DNA of 64,000 nucleotides from Bacillus sp. V2I10 (GCF_030817055.1 NZ_JAUSYV010000001.1:2690001-2754000), one strand, 5' to 3'. Positions 9,010 through 17,856 are shown, counted from the first letter of the stretch. Numbers and translations: made by a program. Notes: generated by a model not told the origin, from the sequence alone.

Positions 9010-10167
9010 ATGACCGTAATCAAACTAACGAAAGACCGATACCTCGAAGCATTGAAATTATCCGAATATGCGTTTCAATATAAAGTTCCTGAGGAAAGCA
9101 TTGAAAAAAGATTGAAGACAATGGAGAAGCATCACGAATTATTCGGTATTCTGGAAGGGGAAGAGCTTGCTGCTAAGCTTCACTTGCTGCCTCTTGAGGT
9201 ATACCTTGGTGAAACGAAATGGAAAATGGGCGGCATTGCCGGTGTTGCCACTTATCCGGAGTACCGCCGAAGCGGGTATGTGAAAGAAATGATTACATTT
9301 CTTCTAGAATACATGAGAAAAGAGGGCTTCAGTGTTTCCATGCTGCACCCATTTTCCGTGCCATTTTACAGAAAATACGGCTGGGAGCTGTTTTGCAGCC
9401 AATTAAAAGCTTCATTAAAATCAGAAGACCTTGTCATGAAAAAGCAAGTGCAAGGGAAAATCAGACGCTTTCAAAAGGAGGAGCATTCTTCTCAAATCGA
9501 AGAAATATATAATCAATTTGCCAAGCAATTCTCAGGCATGCTCGTCCGTGAAACATCTTGGTGGCAGGCGTCCATTTATGATGATCTTACTGCAGCTGTC
9601 TATTATAATGAAGCTGGAGAAGCTAAGGGTTATATGCTCTATGAAGTGAAAAAAGCTAAAATGACAGTTGAGGAGTTTGTTCCGCTAACAACTGACTCAA
9701 GAAACGGGCTATGGAATTTCATCTGCCAGCATGACTCAATGATTAAAGAACTTGAGATCGCTACATACGATAGCGACCCGTTATTTTTTTCGCTCAATGA
9801 ACCGAGAATTAAAGCGGAAGTGACACCTTATTTTATGGTGCGGATCGTTGATGCCGAAAGCTTATTAAAGAATTATGATTTCAAGTGGTCAGAAGAGGTT
9901 TCTGAACTTGTCATTCATTTAAAAGATCAGCATGCTCCTTGGAATACTGGTACGTATAAGATTAAGAACAAAGAAGTCACTAAATTGAACGGATCAGAAT
10001 CTGAGGGACTGTCGCTCGATATTAATACTCTGTCTGCGATGCTGTTTGGTTACAAACGGCCTGCTGATTTATATGAAATCGGTCATATTGAAGGCGGTGA
10101 AGAAGCAATAAAAGGAATGGAAACGCTTATTCCCTCAAGAAAAGCTTTCTTTTATGACTTCTTTTAA
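9010..10167 (+). CDS. Eis-like GNAT N-acetyltransferase
   Basis: A 385-residue protein with the Eis (enhanced intracellular survival) arrangement: an N-terminal GNAT domain (acetyl-CoA loop VATYPEYRRSGYVKEM near residue 78-93), a second GNAT-like domain, and a C-terminal sterol-carrier-protein-like region (FMVRIVDAESLL and GY-KRPADL). The C-terminal residue region in Eis enzymes provides the terminal carboxylate used in catalysis; here the chain ends FFYDFF. Relatives acetylate amines including aminoglycosides, but the natural substrate here is unknown. GGAAGGGA lies before the ATG. A strong terminator follows. Confidence 0.82.
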   Translation: MTVIKLTKDRYLEALKLSEYAFQYKVPEESIEKRLKTMEKHHELFGILEGEELAAKLHLLPLEVYLGETKWKMGGIAGVATYPEYRRSGYVKEMITFLLEYMRKEGFSVSMLHPFSVPFYRKYGWELFCSQLKASLKSEDLVMKKQVQGKIRRFQKEEHSSQIEEIYNQFAKQFSGMLVRETSWWQASIYDDLTAAVYYNEAGEAKGYMLYEVKKAKMTVEEFVPLTTDSRNGLWNFICQHDSMIKELEIATYDSDPLFFSLNEPRIKAEVTPYFMVRIVDAESLLKNYDFKWSEEVSELVIHLKDQHAPWNTGTYKIKNKEVTKLNGSESEGLSLDINTLSAMLFGYKRPADLYEIGHIEGGEEAIKGMETLIPSRKAFFYDFF

Positions 10168-10172
10168 TAAGG

Positions 10173-10199
10173 AAAGAGCTGCGTTTGCAGCTCTTTTTT
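10173..10199 (+). terminator. Rho-independent terminator
   Basis: AAAGAGCTGC and GCAGCTCTTT form a perfect stem around a GTTT loop, followed by T residues. It separates the acetyltransferase from the convergent sqhC. Confidence 0.9.
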
Positions 10200-10210
10200 G
10201 CATGAAATTG

Positions 10211-12085
10211 TTATCGCAGATTCCTATAATGACTCAAAGCTAGGAGCGGAAAAATCCTATTGTAGCTGTGATAATGAATATAAAATTGCTTCGGAAGCCC
10301 GATTCCTGTAGGATATACAGAGCTTTTTTCATCGAAAGGCTGCATTAGGCGCTTTATGCCTTTTTGTATCACTGCGTCCTTCTTATCCAGCACACATAAT
10401 AGGGCATCAAGAGCCCAGGCTGTTTGGGAGGGAGTACTGAAACCGAGCGGAATGTAGGTTTTCACTTCAGAGCTTCTGCACGATTCTCCAAATCCGCCAT
10501 CTTTATTTTGGATGCTCACTAGCCATTTAACCGCTTTTACAATAGCAGGGTGAGAGTTTGATAGACCAGCTGCTTTAAGACCGGTAATCGCAGCCCAAGT
10601 TCCGTATATATAACAAACTCCCCATCTTCCATACCAGGAACCGTTTAGTTCTTGATGATGACCAAGCCAGGAAACTGCTGCATGAATAGAAGGATGGTTT
10701 TTCGTTAACCCTGCAAAATTCCCGAAGAATTCAAGGACACGTCCTGTCAGATCAGCAGTAGATGGATCTGTCGCTGCATCTTTGGCATTTTCAAGAGGGA
10801 TGGAAGCAAATATAGGATTATTGACATTTTTCTCGAATGCACCAAAACCCCCGTCACGATTTTGCATAGTCAAAAGCCAAGATGACCCTTTATTCCACGC
10901 TTCAAAATATAAGGAATCTCTAGCGGATGGCTGAGTTATAGCACGCAGAACAGCAGCTGTGTCATCGTTGTCAGGATGATTGGTATTGATGTTTGAAAAA
11001 CCCCAGCCACCGGGAGATGAAGCTGAATTATGAATGCTCCAGTCCGCCATTTTTGTATGCTGCCGTAATAGCAAATAGGAAGTAGCATTCATAATTAGTG
11101 AATCTTTATAAGGTACACCAGCTTTTTGCAGGCTATAGCTTAGAAGGGCAGTATCCCAAACAGTTGAAGTGGAATTTTCCAGTGTGATTATCTTGTCATC
11201 TTGATAGATGATCGATTTCAATCCTGAAACTGCCTGCATGATTTGAGCTGAGTTTTCTTTATACCCGAGCGCGAGGAGGGCGTAAATCATAAAAAATGTG
11301 GCGCTGGCATAGCTGAAAAGCGTTCCATCTGATTCGATCCTCTGGAGCATATATTTTTCAGCAGCGTTCTCACCGGTTCTTTGAACATAAGATGGAAAAG
11401 AAAAAAATGACCGAAGAGTTTCAATGAAAAAACTGTGCTTTGTGCGATGGCTGTCTGAAAACGACAGCCAATCAATGGATCTTGGTTTTGAAACATGTAA
11501 ATGCGAAAGGTTTATAGAATGGGGAGTACTGTGAATATATCGTTTATTCATCGCAAGAATCATCGGCATAAAATGGATTCTTGCATAGGAACTCAATTGA
11601 TACATGCTGACCGGGGAACCGGGGGGCAGCAGCAAATAGGCAAGCGGAAAGCGAAAATACTTAGGCCATGGATAAAGGCCGTTTACTGCCAGGAACCATT
11701 TTGTCATGAAATGAACATTAGCGAGTCCGCCTTGAGAGATAATATAAGATTCTGCCCGTATCAGCGCGGAGTCTGATTTTTTATATAATCCTGAGAAAAG
11801 CAGGGCTGTATAAGCCTGAACTGTTGCTGTTAAATTGCCTTCTTTTTCATCTTCGTAAAGTTTCCATGTGCCTTCATCTGTCTGCAGATTTATCAGCCGA
11901 TTTGACAGATTTTTAATTAAATCCTCATCATTATATTTCAAGGAACGAAGAAGAATAATCATAAATGCATCCGTCATTGGCCCGCCTTCAAAGCAAAAGC
12001 GCCATGAACCATCACTTTTTTGCAGCTGTCTGAGCTCATCTGTCATCTTTTGGATTTGTTCGTTTAAAATGTTCATTGAAATCAC
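10211..12085 (-). CDS. sqhC: Sporulenol synthase (squalene-hopene cyclase family)
   Basis: A 624-residue terpene cyclase that closely follows Bacillus subtilis SqhC in length and sequence, including NGLYPWP, YARIHF, ENSTSTVWDTAL, and the C-terminal YPTGIGLPKQFYIHYHSY. The acid initiating motif is DNDDT (about residues 372-376), matching DxDDT. Several QW repeats are present, such as QNRDGGFGAFE and QNKDGGFGES. SqhC cyclises tetraprenyl-beta-curcumene to sporulenol, a spore lipid. GAGGTG is 6 bases before the GTG at 12085, so I prefer this start; an ATG 9 bases later and a GTG at 12094 inside the ribosome binding site are alternatives. Confidence 0.92.
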   Translation of the reverse strand: MISMNILNEQIQKMTDELRQLQKSDGSWRFCFEGGPMTDAFMIILLRSLKYNDEDLIKNLSNRLINLQTDEGTWKLYEDEKEGNLTATVQAYTALLFSGLYKKSDSALIRAESYIISQGGLANVHFMTKWFLAVNGLYPWPKYFRFPLAYLLLPPGSPVSMYQLSSYARIHFMPMILAMNKRYIHSTPHSINLSHLHVSKPRSIDWLSFSDSHRTKHSFFIETLRSFFSFPSYVQRTGENAAEKYMLQRIESDGTLFSYASATFFMIYALLALGYKENSAQIMQAVSGLKSIIYQDDKIITLENSTSTVWDTALLSYSLQKAGVPYKDSLIMNATSYLLLRQHTKMADWSIHNSASSPGGWGFSNINTNHPDNDDTAAVLRAITQPSARDSLYFEAWNKGSSWLLTMQNRDGGFGAFEKNVNNPIFASIPLENAKDAATDPSTADLTGRVLEFFGNFAGLTKNHPSIHAAVSWLGHHQELNGSWYGRWGVCYIYGTWAAITGLKAAGLSNSHPAIVKAVKWLVSIQNKDGGFGESCRSSEVKTYIPLGFSTPSQTAWALDALLCVLDKKDAVIQKGIKRLMQPFDEKSSVYPTGIGLPKQFYIHYHSYNRIFPLLALSHYRNLR

Positions 12086-12204
12086 TGTATTCACCTCATC
12101 TTTTTCAATCTATTCACGAAAAGGGGGTGTTATCACAGTAACGGTGTTCCGCACAGGGTTTATATAGTATAATAAGGTCAAAATGCACAAAGGAGAATGC
12201 TGAA

Positions 12205-12408
12205 ATGATTCATCAAGAATGGCTGAACAAAGAGACAATTAAAGTGGTAACATGCAAACATACTAATGCAGAAAAATACATGGTAAACCGAGTTTTAACA
12301 GCCGGAAATACATATGAAGTGAAAAACGAAACAGAAGAGTTTTATTTTGTCATTGATAACAATGGAAAAGTGAGCGGGTTCTACAAGGATTATTTTGAAG
12401 AGAAGTAA
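12205..12408 (+). CDS. Small conserved Bacillaceae protein (DUF6501-like)
   Basis: A 67-residue soluble protein, MIHQEWLNKETIKVV...NRVLTAGNTYEVKNETEEFYFVIDNNGKVSGFYKDYFEE. It appears to be the small SH3-like-barrel protein annotated as DUF6501 in Bacillaceae; that is recalled, not verified. AAAGGAG lies before the ATG, and TATAAT at 12168-12173 is a probable -10. It is divergent from sqhC and ends at a terminator. The function is unknown. Confidence 0.75.
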   Translation: MIHQEWLNKETIKVVTCKHTNAEKYMVNRVLTAGNTYEVKNETEEFYFVIDNNGKVSGFYKDYFEEK

Positions 12409-12414
12409 ACGATA

Positions 12415-12447
12415 AAAAAGCCATCTGATTTTGATCAGATGGCTTTT
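12415..12447. terminator. Bidirectional terminator
   Basis: AAAAAGCCATCTGAT pairs perfectly with ATCAGATGGCTTTTT. The A and T flanks let it end both the DUF6501-like gene and the converging aldehyde dehydrogenase gene. Confidence 0.9.
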
Positions 12448-12459
12448 TGTCTACACGCG

Positions 12460-12482
12460 TTAACCAGGCGGTTCCGCTTTTC
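12460..12482 (-). repeat. Partial copy of the interspersed repeat found at 29813-30100
   Basis: GTTAACCAGGCGGTTCCGCTTTTC is the same core sequence as in the three-unit array after pepF. As there, it lies immediately downstream of a stop codon (here that of the leftward aldehyde dehydrogenase) in the same orientation relative to the gene. Confidence 0.7.
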
Positions 12483-12484
12483 TT

Positions 12485-13972
12485 TTAACGCTGAAGGTTA
12501 ATCCAAACACTCTTAACTTCTGTATAGTTAGACAATGCATAGGATCCCATTTCGCGTCCAAGTCCGGATTGCTTGTATCCGCCGAACGGCGAAGCAGCAT
12601 CAAATGCGTTGTAGCAGTTGACCCAGACGGTTCCAGCTTTTAATTTGCTTGCTACATAATGGGCATTGGCAATATCCCGTGTCCATAATCCTGCAGCAAG
12701 ACCAAATTCACTTTGATTTGCACGGTTAATGACTTCATCCAGATCATCATATGGCATGGCAGCAATAACCGGGCCGAAAATTTCTTCTCTTGCAATGGTC
12801 ATTTCATCTTTAACTGCCGAGAAAATGGTAGGTGAAACGAAGTAGCCGTTTTCAGATGGAGATCCGCCGCCAGTTAAGATTTCAGCGCCTTCTTCTACAC
12901 CTTTTTGGATATAATTCAGAACGCGGTTTTGCTGTTCATCCGATACGAGAGGCCCGATTTGAGTTTCCGGCTCAATACCAGCACCCTGGCGGATATTTTT
13001 TGCATGGGAAACCATGTCGGCCACAACGTTATCATAATGCTTCTTTTGGATGAAAACGCGTGATCCTGCACAGCATACTTGACCTTGGTTAAACATAACT
13101 CCAGTTAGAGCACCCGGAACTGCAGCAGAGAGATCTGCGTCAGGAAGAATGATGTTAGGCGACTTGCCGCCAAGCTCAAGTGTTACGCGCTTCAATGTTT
13201 TTGATGCTTTCTCCATGATCACTTTACCTACAGGTGTAGAACCTGTGAATGCAATTTTGTCCACATCAGGATGCATAACAAGTGCATCTCCGGCTGTTTC
13301 GCCGAAGCCCGGAACGATGTTGACTACTCCTTCAGGGAACCCTGCTTCTGCAATCAGCTCAGCTAAGTATAAAGCGGAAAGAGGCGTTTGCTCAGCCGGT
13401 TTTAGCACAACAGTACATCCAGTCGCAAGTGCAGCTCCCAATTTCCACATCGCCATTAGAAGAGGGAAGTTCCAAGGAATAATCTGTCCAACTACACCAA
13501 GGGCTTCATGTCTTGTGTAATTGAAAAATTGCCCGCTCACCGGAATGGTTTGTCCGACAATTTTGGTTGACCAGCCTGCATAATATCTCATATGTTCAAT
13601 TGCCAATGGTACATCAGCATTTGTTGTTTCATTAATCGGTTTTCCATTATCAAGCGTTTCAAGCTGAGCAAGCTCTTCTTTATTCGCTTCCATTAAATCA
13701 GCAAGCTTGTACATCAGTCTGCTTCGTTCAGCAGCGCTCATTTTAGACCATGGACCTGCATCAAATGCTCTTCTTGCAGCCTTTACAGCAAGATCGATAT
13801 CAGCCTTGTCGCCTTCATAAACGGATGCAAGTGTTTCGCCTGTGGCAGGGTTTGGAGTGTTAAACGTCTTTTTAGAAACACTCTCTACAAATTCACCATT
13901 GATAAATAGCTTTTTCTTTCCCTGCAGAAATTTCTCCAGCTTTTCTCCAACTTTTAACGTAGCTTGACTCAT
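12485..13972 (-). CDS. dhaS: NAD-dependent aldehyde dehydrogenase (DhaS-like)
   Basis: A 495-residue class I-type aldehyde dehydrogenase. It has VELGGKSPNII with the catalytic Glu, FNQGQVCCAGSRVF with the catalytic Cys, IPWNFPLLM and FTGSTPVGK for NAD binding, and EEIFGPVIA. It oxidises aldehydes to acids in the cytosol. Length and N-terminal region resemble Bacillus subtilis DhaS; the exact aldehyde is uncertain. AGGAGG precedes the ATG. A sigma-A promoter (14083-14111) overlaps a perfect catabolite-response element, so expression should be repressed by CcpA in glucose. Confidence 0.88.
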   Translation of the reverse strand: MSQATLKVGEKLEKFLQGKKKLFINGEFVESVSKKTFNTPNPATGETLASVYEGDKADIDLAVKAARRAFDAGPWSKMSAAERSRLMYKLADLMEANKEELAQLETLDNGKPINETTNADVPLAIEHMRYYAGWSTKIVGQTIPVSGQFFNYTRHEALGVVGQIIPWNFPLLMAMWKLGAALATGCTVVLKPAEQTPLSALYLAELIAEAGFPEGVVNIVPGFGETAGDALVMHPDVDKIAFTGSTPVGKVIMEKASKTLKRVTLELGGKSPNIILPDADLSAAVPGALTGVMFNQGQVCCAGSRVFIQKKHYDNVVADMVSHAKNIRQGAGIEPETQIGPLVSDEQQNRVLNYIQKGVEEGAEILTGGGSPSENGYFVSPTIFSAVKDEMTIAREEIFGPVIAAMPYDDLDEVINRANQSEFGLAAGLWTRDIANAHYVASKLKAGTVWVNCYNAFDAASPFGGYKQSGLGREMGSYALSNYTEVKSVWINLQR

Positions 13973-14062
13973 AAAATCAGCCTCCTAAATGGTAGTGGTG
14001 AAAAAATATGTAGAAATCATGCTGAAGACGGGCAGAACGGCCTGCCAGTTACGACGCTATAT

Positions 14063-14076
14063 TGTAAGCGATTACA
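14063..14076 (-). promoter_or_regulatory. Catabolite-response element (cre) at the aldehyde dehydrogenase start site
   Basis: TGTAAGCGATTACA fits the cre consensus TGWAANCGNTNWCA at every position. It lies at the expected transcription start of the leftward aldehyde dehydrogenase promoter, a position where CcpA binding represses. Confidence 0.8.
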
Positions 14077-14082
14077 CTAAAA

Positions 14083-14111
14083 ATAATATACTAAAAATTC
14101 ACAATTTACAA
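14083..14111 (-). promoter_or_regulatory. Sigma-A-type promoter of the aldehyde dehydrogenase gene
   Basis: On the minus strand TTGTAA and TATTAT are separated by 17 bases. The predicted start falls in the cre site just downstream. Confidence 0.6.
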
Positions 14112-14177
14112 TATATAAGTCTTTGATATCTTTTAAAATATGAATATGGCAGATTGGGATTTTCTGAAGTGATAGAA

Positions 14178-14662
14178 ATGAAATCATTGTTGAACGGGCT
14201 TATTAAGCTTTTTAAAAAAATGTGCAAAAAGACCTTATCTGGAATCTATCTTCATGGATCTCTTGCGATGAATGGATTCAATAAAGAGGCAAGCGATGTG
14301 GATATTCTGACTGTAGTGAAGAGTTCAATCGAAAATAGAGGAGAAACGGATGCTATTAAATCGGCTCAAGTCATTGAAATCCGAGTGGCCGGCTAAATCT
14401 TTGCCGTGTTCTTGCATATTTAAAAGAAAAGAAAATCATGTCAAAAAAAGAGGGAGAAGAATGGGGTCTAGAGAATCTTCCTGAACCGCATCGCGCCGCA
14501 GTTGATTTTTATTTGAAATCGTATACTAAGAAGCAGTCAGATCCATTGCTGAAACCGTCCAATCAGGATATGATCATGTTTGCTGCGTTTATGGAAAGAG
14601 CGATAAATGGGTCAGGCATCCCTGAATTAGACAAGGTGCCTGTTTTTTTCTTGGATAGATAG
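14178..14662 (+). pseudogene. Decayed aminoglycoside nucleotidyltransferase-like gene
   Basis: The first part reads LFKKMCKKTLSGIYLHGSLAMNGFNKEASDVDILTVV, the nucleotidyltransferase GS-x9-14-DxD core of the AadA/ANT family, then stops at 14396. In another frame, LNLCRVLAYLKEKKIMSKKEGEEWGLENLPEPH follows, the conserved C-terminal ANT region. Intact relatives have about 260 residues; here about 100 central residues are missing and the halves are out of frame. This is a deletion relic and not a functional resistance gene. The end of the frame overlaps the small leftward gene at 14627. Confidence 0.75.
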
Positions 14663-14833
14663 AAACAAGGTGAGAAAATAAACGAAATTTTCAAATGTAT
14701 CACATTCAAACCTCTCTAAGAAGCTTTGCAGCTGTCCCTCACTGATCGAATCAAGTATTCCTGACATCTCAAGCGGATAACGATGCCTCTGAAAAAAATC
14801 TCCAGCTCCGGATTCCTTAAAAATTTCTTCCAT
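14627..14833 (-). CDS. Small hypothetical protein
   Basis: A 68-residue acidic protein, MEEIFKESGAGDFFQRHRYPLEMSGILDSISEGQLQSFLERF..., not recognised. The ATG at 14833 has GGAAAGG 9 bases upstream; an earlier in-frame ATG at 14842 touches the ribosome binding site. Predicted helical, no membrane segment or metal motif. The good ribosome binding site and sensible composition support a real gene, but it overlaps the end of the nucleotidyltransferase relic. Confidence 0.5.
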   Translation of the reverse strand: MEEIFKESGAGDFFQRHRYPLEMSGILDSISEGQLQSFLERFECDTFENFVYFLTLFLSIQEKNRHLV

Positions 14834-15036
14834 TATGATCATCCTTTCCAGCTACCAGTATGAAGAAAATACTCATTTTCTAAACATTAAAGTTTATGCT
14901 TGTGTTTTTAGTGGAAAGGTGTAAGAGATTCATGAAGAATCGTGTTAATTTTTCAATTAGTAGGAAACCATAAATTTAAGAAGTGCAGCAGACTCTTTTT
15001 TTAACACTGACCTGCTTCATTCACCTGCTCTTATTA

Positions 15037-15068
15037 TTAATGCATGCTGTAAATGGATACTCATACTA
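15037..15068 (+). promoter_or_regulatory. Possible forespore (sigma-G) promoter of glcU-gdh
   Basis: CATACTA at 15062-15068 is an exact match to the sigma-G -10 element. The -35 (TTAATG, 15037-15042) is weak and slightly far. glcU-gdh is a forespore operon in Bacillus subtilis, which supports the reading. Confidence 0.45.
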
Positions 15069-15089
15069 CATTCACGAAAGGAAATCATC

Positions 15090-15944
15090 ATGATCGGTAT
15101 ACTTCTTGCATTAATTCCTGCTGTTGCCTGGGGAAGCCTTGTGCTTGTCAGTGTAAAGCTTGGAGGAAATGCTTACAGTCAGACACTCGGCATAACCATT
15201 GGAGCATTTTTATTCTCCCTTGTCATGTTCTTTTTTTCAAACCCTGATTTAACCCCTCTCGTCTGGTCAATCGGGATTGTATCAGGTATCTTCTGGACCG
15301 TTGGACAATTAAATCAGCTTGCAAGCGTCAAGCATATCGGCGTTTCTAAAACAGTGCCTATTTCAACGGGTATGCAGCTGATGGGCACAACTTTATTCGG
15401 TGTTCTTCTATTTAAAGAATGGGATACGAAAATGACGGTCATGCTTGGAATCATCGCCATTCTATTCATTATTGGCGGTGTTGTTTTTACTTCAATCGGG
15501 CAAAAAGACGATAAAGATGCAGGCAAAAGCCTCAAAAAAGGATTACTGATTTTATTTATTTCTTCATTAGGGTACATAGGATATGTCATTATCATCAGAT
15601 ATTTTGAAATTGACGGCTGGGCAGCCATTTTGCCTCAGGCAATCGGGATGGTTGCAGCTGCTGCAGCTTTAACAGCGAGACAAAAGCCTTTTAATAAATT
15701 TGCACTTCGCAATATCTTAACAGGGTTATTGTGGGCAGCCGGAAATTTGGGACTGCTTCTCTCTCTTCAGAAAATAGGAGTTGCGACAAGCTTCTCTCTT
15801 TCACAAACCGGAATCATCATTTCGACACTTGGCGGAATTTTTCTGCTTGGGGAAAAGAAAACGAAAAAACAAATTATTTTTGTCATAATCGGCTGTGTGT
15901 TGATTATCGCAGGCGGAGTCTTACTCGGTTATACAAAACGTTAG
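15090..15944 (+). CDS. glcU: Glucose uptake protein GlcU (GRP family)
   Basis: A 284-residue membrane protein with ten hydrophobic segments, typical of the GRP/DMT sugar transporter family. The N-terminus MIGILLALIPAVAWGSLVLVSVKLGG and the GGIFLLGEKKTKKQ region match Bacillus GlcU. It imports glucose, probably with protons. AAAGGAAA precedes the ATG. It is followed after 12 bases by gdh, the usual Bacillus pair in which imported glucose is oxidised. A CATACTA element upstream suggests forespore expression. Confidence 0.92.
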   Translation: MIGILLALIPAVAWGSLVLVSVKLGGNAYSQTLGITIGAFLFSLVMFFFSNPDLTPLVWSIGIVSGIFWTVGQLNQLASVKHIGVSKTVPISTGMQLMGTTLFGVLLFKEWDTKMTVMLGIIAILFIIGGVVFTSIGQKDDKDAGKSLKKGLLILFISSLGYIGYVIIIRYFEIDGWAAILPQAIGMVAAAAALTARQKPFNKFALRNILTGLLWAAGNLGLLLSLQKIGVATSFSLSQTGIIISTLGGIFLLGEKKTKKQIIFVIIGCVLIIAGGVLLGYTKR

Positions 15945-15956
15945 GAGGAATTAAAC

Positions 15957-16742
15957 ATGTATCCAAGTTTAAAAGGGAAAGTAGTGGCTGTTACAGGGGC
16001 TTCTTCAGGTCTTGGAAAAGCCATTGCACAGCGCTTTGCTGAAGAAGGTGCAAAGGTAGTGGTCAATTATTTAACAGAGGATGACAAACCGGAACTGGTC
16101 ATTGATGAAATAAAAACAAAAGGCGGAGAGGCTTCTAAAATACAGGGAGATGTTTCACAAGAGCACGATGTAAAGAGGATCGTTCAGTTTGCCGTTGAAA
16201 CCTACGGGACGCTTGATGTGATGGTGAACAACGCAGGTATTCAAGCGGAAATCCCGACTGAGGAGCTTTCACTGGATAACTGGAATAAAGTCATTCAGAC
16301 CAATTTAACCGGTGCTTTTCTGGGCAGCAGGGAAGCGATCAAGCATATGCTGGACCACAATATTAAAGGGTGTGTGATTAACATGTCATCTGTCCATCAG
16401 CAGATTCCCTGGCCTCACTTCGCCCATTATGCTGCAAGCAAAGGCGGAATCAAGCTGCTGACTGAAACGCTGGCACTCGAGTACGCTTCTTCCGGGATTC
16501 GCGTAAATAATATTGCACCTGGAGCCATTGATACTCCAATCAATGCAGAGAAGTTTGCAGATCCTGAAGCAAAAAAAGATGTCATTGATCTTATCCCGAT
16601 GGGGTATATCGGAAAGCCTGAAGAGATTGCTGCCTGCGTAGCATGGCTTGCATCATCAGAGGCAAGCTACGTAACGGGAATTACCCTGTATGCAGATGGC
16701 GGAATGACGAAATATCCAAGCTTTCAGGCTGGTAAAGGCTAA
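15957..16742 (+). CDS. gdh: Glucose 1-dehydrogenase
   Basis: A 261-residue short-chain dehydrogenase almost identical in layout to Bacillus Gdh. It has TGASSGLGKAI, NNAGIQ, INMSSVHQQIPWP with the catalytic Ser, and YAASKGG with Tyr/Lys. Unlike generic SDRs it has the Gdh-specific SSVHQ.IPWP and C-terminal DGGMTKYPSFQAGKG. It oxidises beta-D-glucose to gluconolactone with NAD(P) and is made in the forespore in Bacillus subtilis. It forms an operon with glcU; AGGAGG precedes the ATG and a terminator follows. Confidence 0.93.
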   Translation: MYPSLKGKVVAVTGASSGLGKAIAQRFAEEGAKVVVNYLTEDDKPELVIDEIKTKGGEASKIQGDVSQEHDVKRIVQFAVETYGTLDVMVNNAGIQAEIPTEELSLDNWNKVIQTNLTGAFLGSREAIKHMLDHNIKGCVINMSSVHQQIPWPHFAHYAASKGGIKLLTETLALEYASSGIRVNNIAPGAIDTPINAEKFADPEAKKDVIDLIPMGYIGKPEEIAACVAWLASSEASYVTGITLYADGGMTKYPSFQAGKG

Positions 16743-16747
16743 AAGCG

Positions 16748-16780
16748 AAAACCCGCAGCAGCAATAGATCTGCGGGTTTT
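16748..16780 (+). terminator. Rho-independent terminator of glcU-gdh
   Basis: AAACCCGCAG and CTGCGGGTTT form a stem with a short loop and T tail. Confidence 0.9.
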
Positions 16781-16819
16781 CTTGCTTTTTTCATTCCAGG
16801 TATTTTATTCTTTCAAAAT

Positions 16820-17163
16820 ATGAACGTTTACGCGTTGCTGAACAGCATCGGAGAGGGGCTTATATTTACAGATAATGATTTCCATATAATCTGGTTTAAT
16901 GATACGGCAAGACAGATATTAGAAAAAGTCGGACCGTACGTCGGAATGGAAGATCCTGAAGAATTTATGGGATAAATCAAATTGTTGAAGCTCACCGTTT
17001 GATGGGTGCAGAATCTATTTTTGTCGGACTGAATCCAAAGCTAGTGCAGCATATTACATTATACAGCTTTGCCCTTAAAGTCCGCACGTTTCAATCATTT
17101 AAACAGGGCATCCATTTTATATGGAAAGAAAAAGGATATCAACTGCAAAAAATCAGCGATTAA
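16820..17163 (+). pseudogene. PAS-STAS sensor gene with a large internal deletion
   Basis: The first frame reads MNVYALLNSIGEGLIFTDNDFHIIWFNDTARQILEKVG, the start of a PAS domain, and stops at 16973. Directly after, in another frame, comes QIVEAHRLMGAESIFVGLNPKLVQHITLYSF...RTFQSFKQGI, the end of a STAS domain, to a TAA at 17161-17163. An intact protein would be roughly 230-260 residues, so most of the PAS and the start of the STAS are gone. The fusion point at about 16968-16975 could be a short-homology deletion. The product is not functional as read. Confidence 0.72.
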
Positions 17164-17246
17164 CAGAAAACGGCTAGTCTTTTTTTGCATAAATCCTTCA
17201 TTTCAGCAAAAGATAATAGAAATGAAATGAATGGAGGAATAAAGTT

Positions 17247-17735
17247 ATGCAAAAAAGAAAGCTGTTAACTGGAGCGGGCATTGCCCTTTCCCTCATGATA
17301 AGTGCAGGATGCGGAATGGATAACAATGCCCGTGAAAATGATAATATCATGAACAATGAGCTGAAAAATGTCACCTATGATGAACAAACAAATGAGCGGA
17401 ACCGAATGGATATAGCGGACGATGCCGCAAAAAAAGTGGCTGATTTAGAGGAAATAAAATATGCCAACGTCATCGTAACAAACAATAATGCGTATGCAGC
17501 CGTGGTGCTGGAAGGAGATCCTAAAGGGAAGCTTTCAAATGAAGTGAAGGATAAGGCAGCTGATCAAATCAGATCAACAGACCGGGATATTAACAACGTA
17601 TACGTCTCTGAAAACCCGGACTTTTTTGATCGTACGAAAGATTATGGGGATAAAATCCGCAGCGGAGAGCCGGTTACCGGACTTGCAGATGAATTTAACG
17701 AAATGATTAACCGTGTTTTTCCGCAAGCGAAATAG
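17247..17735 (+). CDS. YhcN/YlaJ-family sporulation lipoprotein
   Basis: A 162-residue secreted lipoprotein. The signal peptide ends with ISAGC (Cys at about residue 22), which is lipidated. The mature part starts Asn-rich and contains the YhcN/YlaJ domain (ADDAAKKVADLEEIKYANVIVTNNNAYAAVVL...). Family members are found in the spore inner membrane and aid germination. AATGGAGG precedes the ATG and a clear terminator follows. It lies after glcU-gdh, another spore-associated unit. The exact paralogue (YhcN or YlaJ) cannot be assigned. Confidence 0.87.
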   Translation: MQKRKLLTGAGIALSLMISAGCGMDNNARENDNIMNNELKNVTYDEQTNERNRMDIADDAAKKVADLEEIKYANVIVTNNNAYAAVVLEGDPKGKLSNEVKDKAADQIRSTDRDINNVYVSENPDFFDRTKDYGDKIRSGEPVTGLADEFNEMINRVFPQAK

Positions 17736-17742
17736 TCAGAAG

Positions 17743-17781
17743 CAAACAGACCTGAGGAAGTTTAATCTGGTCTGTTTTTTT
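17743..17781 (+). terminator. Rho-independent terminator
   Basis: AAACAGACC and GGTCTGTTT pair around a 16-base loop followed by T residues. Confidence 0.85.
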
Positions 17782-17856
17782 CGGTCTAATAGGTTTTTCC
17801 TCATCTGAATTAGGGCATATAATGAGAGCTATGATCTAATTTTAGGAGGAGTCTTT

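Noticed and set aside
9219..9512. 97-codon frame inside the Eis-like acetyltransferase gene
   Set aside because: Out-of-frame shadow of a clearly coding region.
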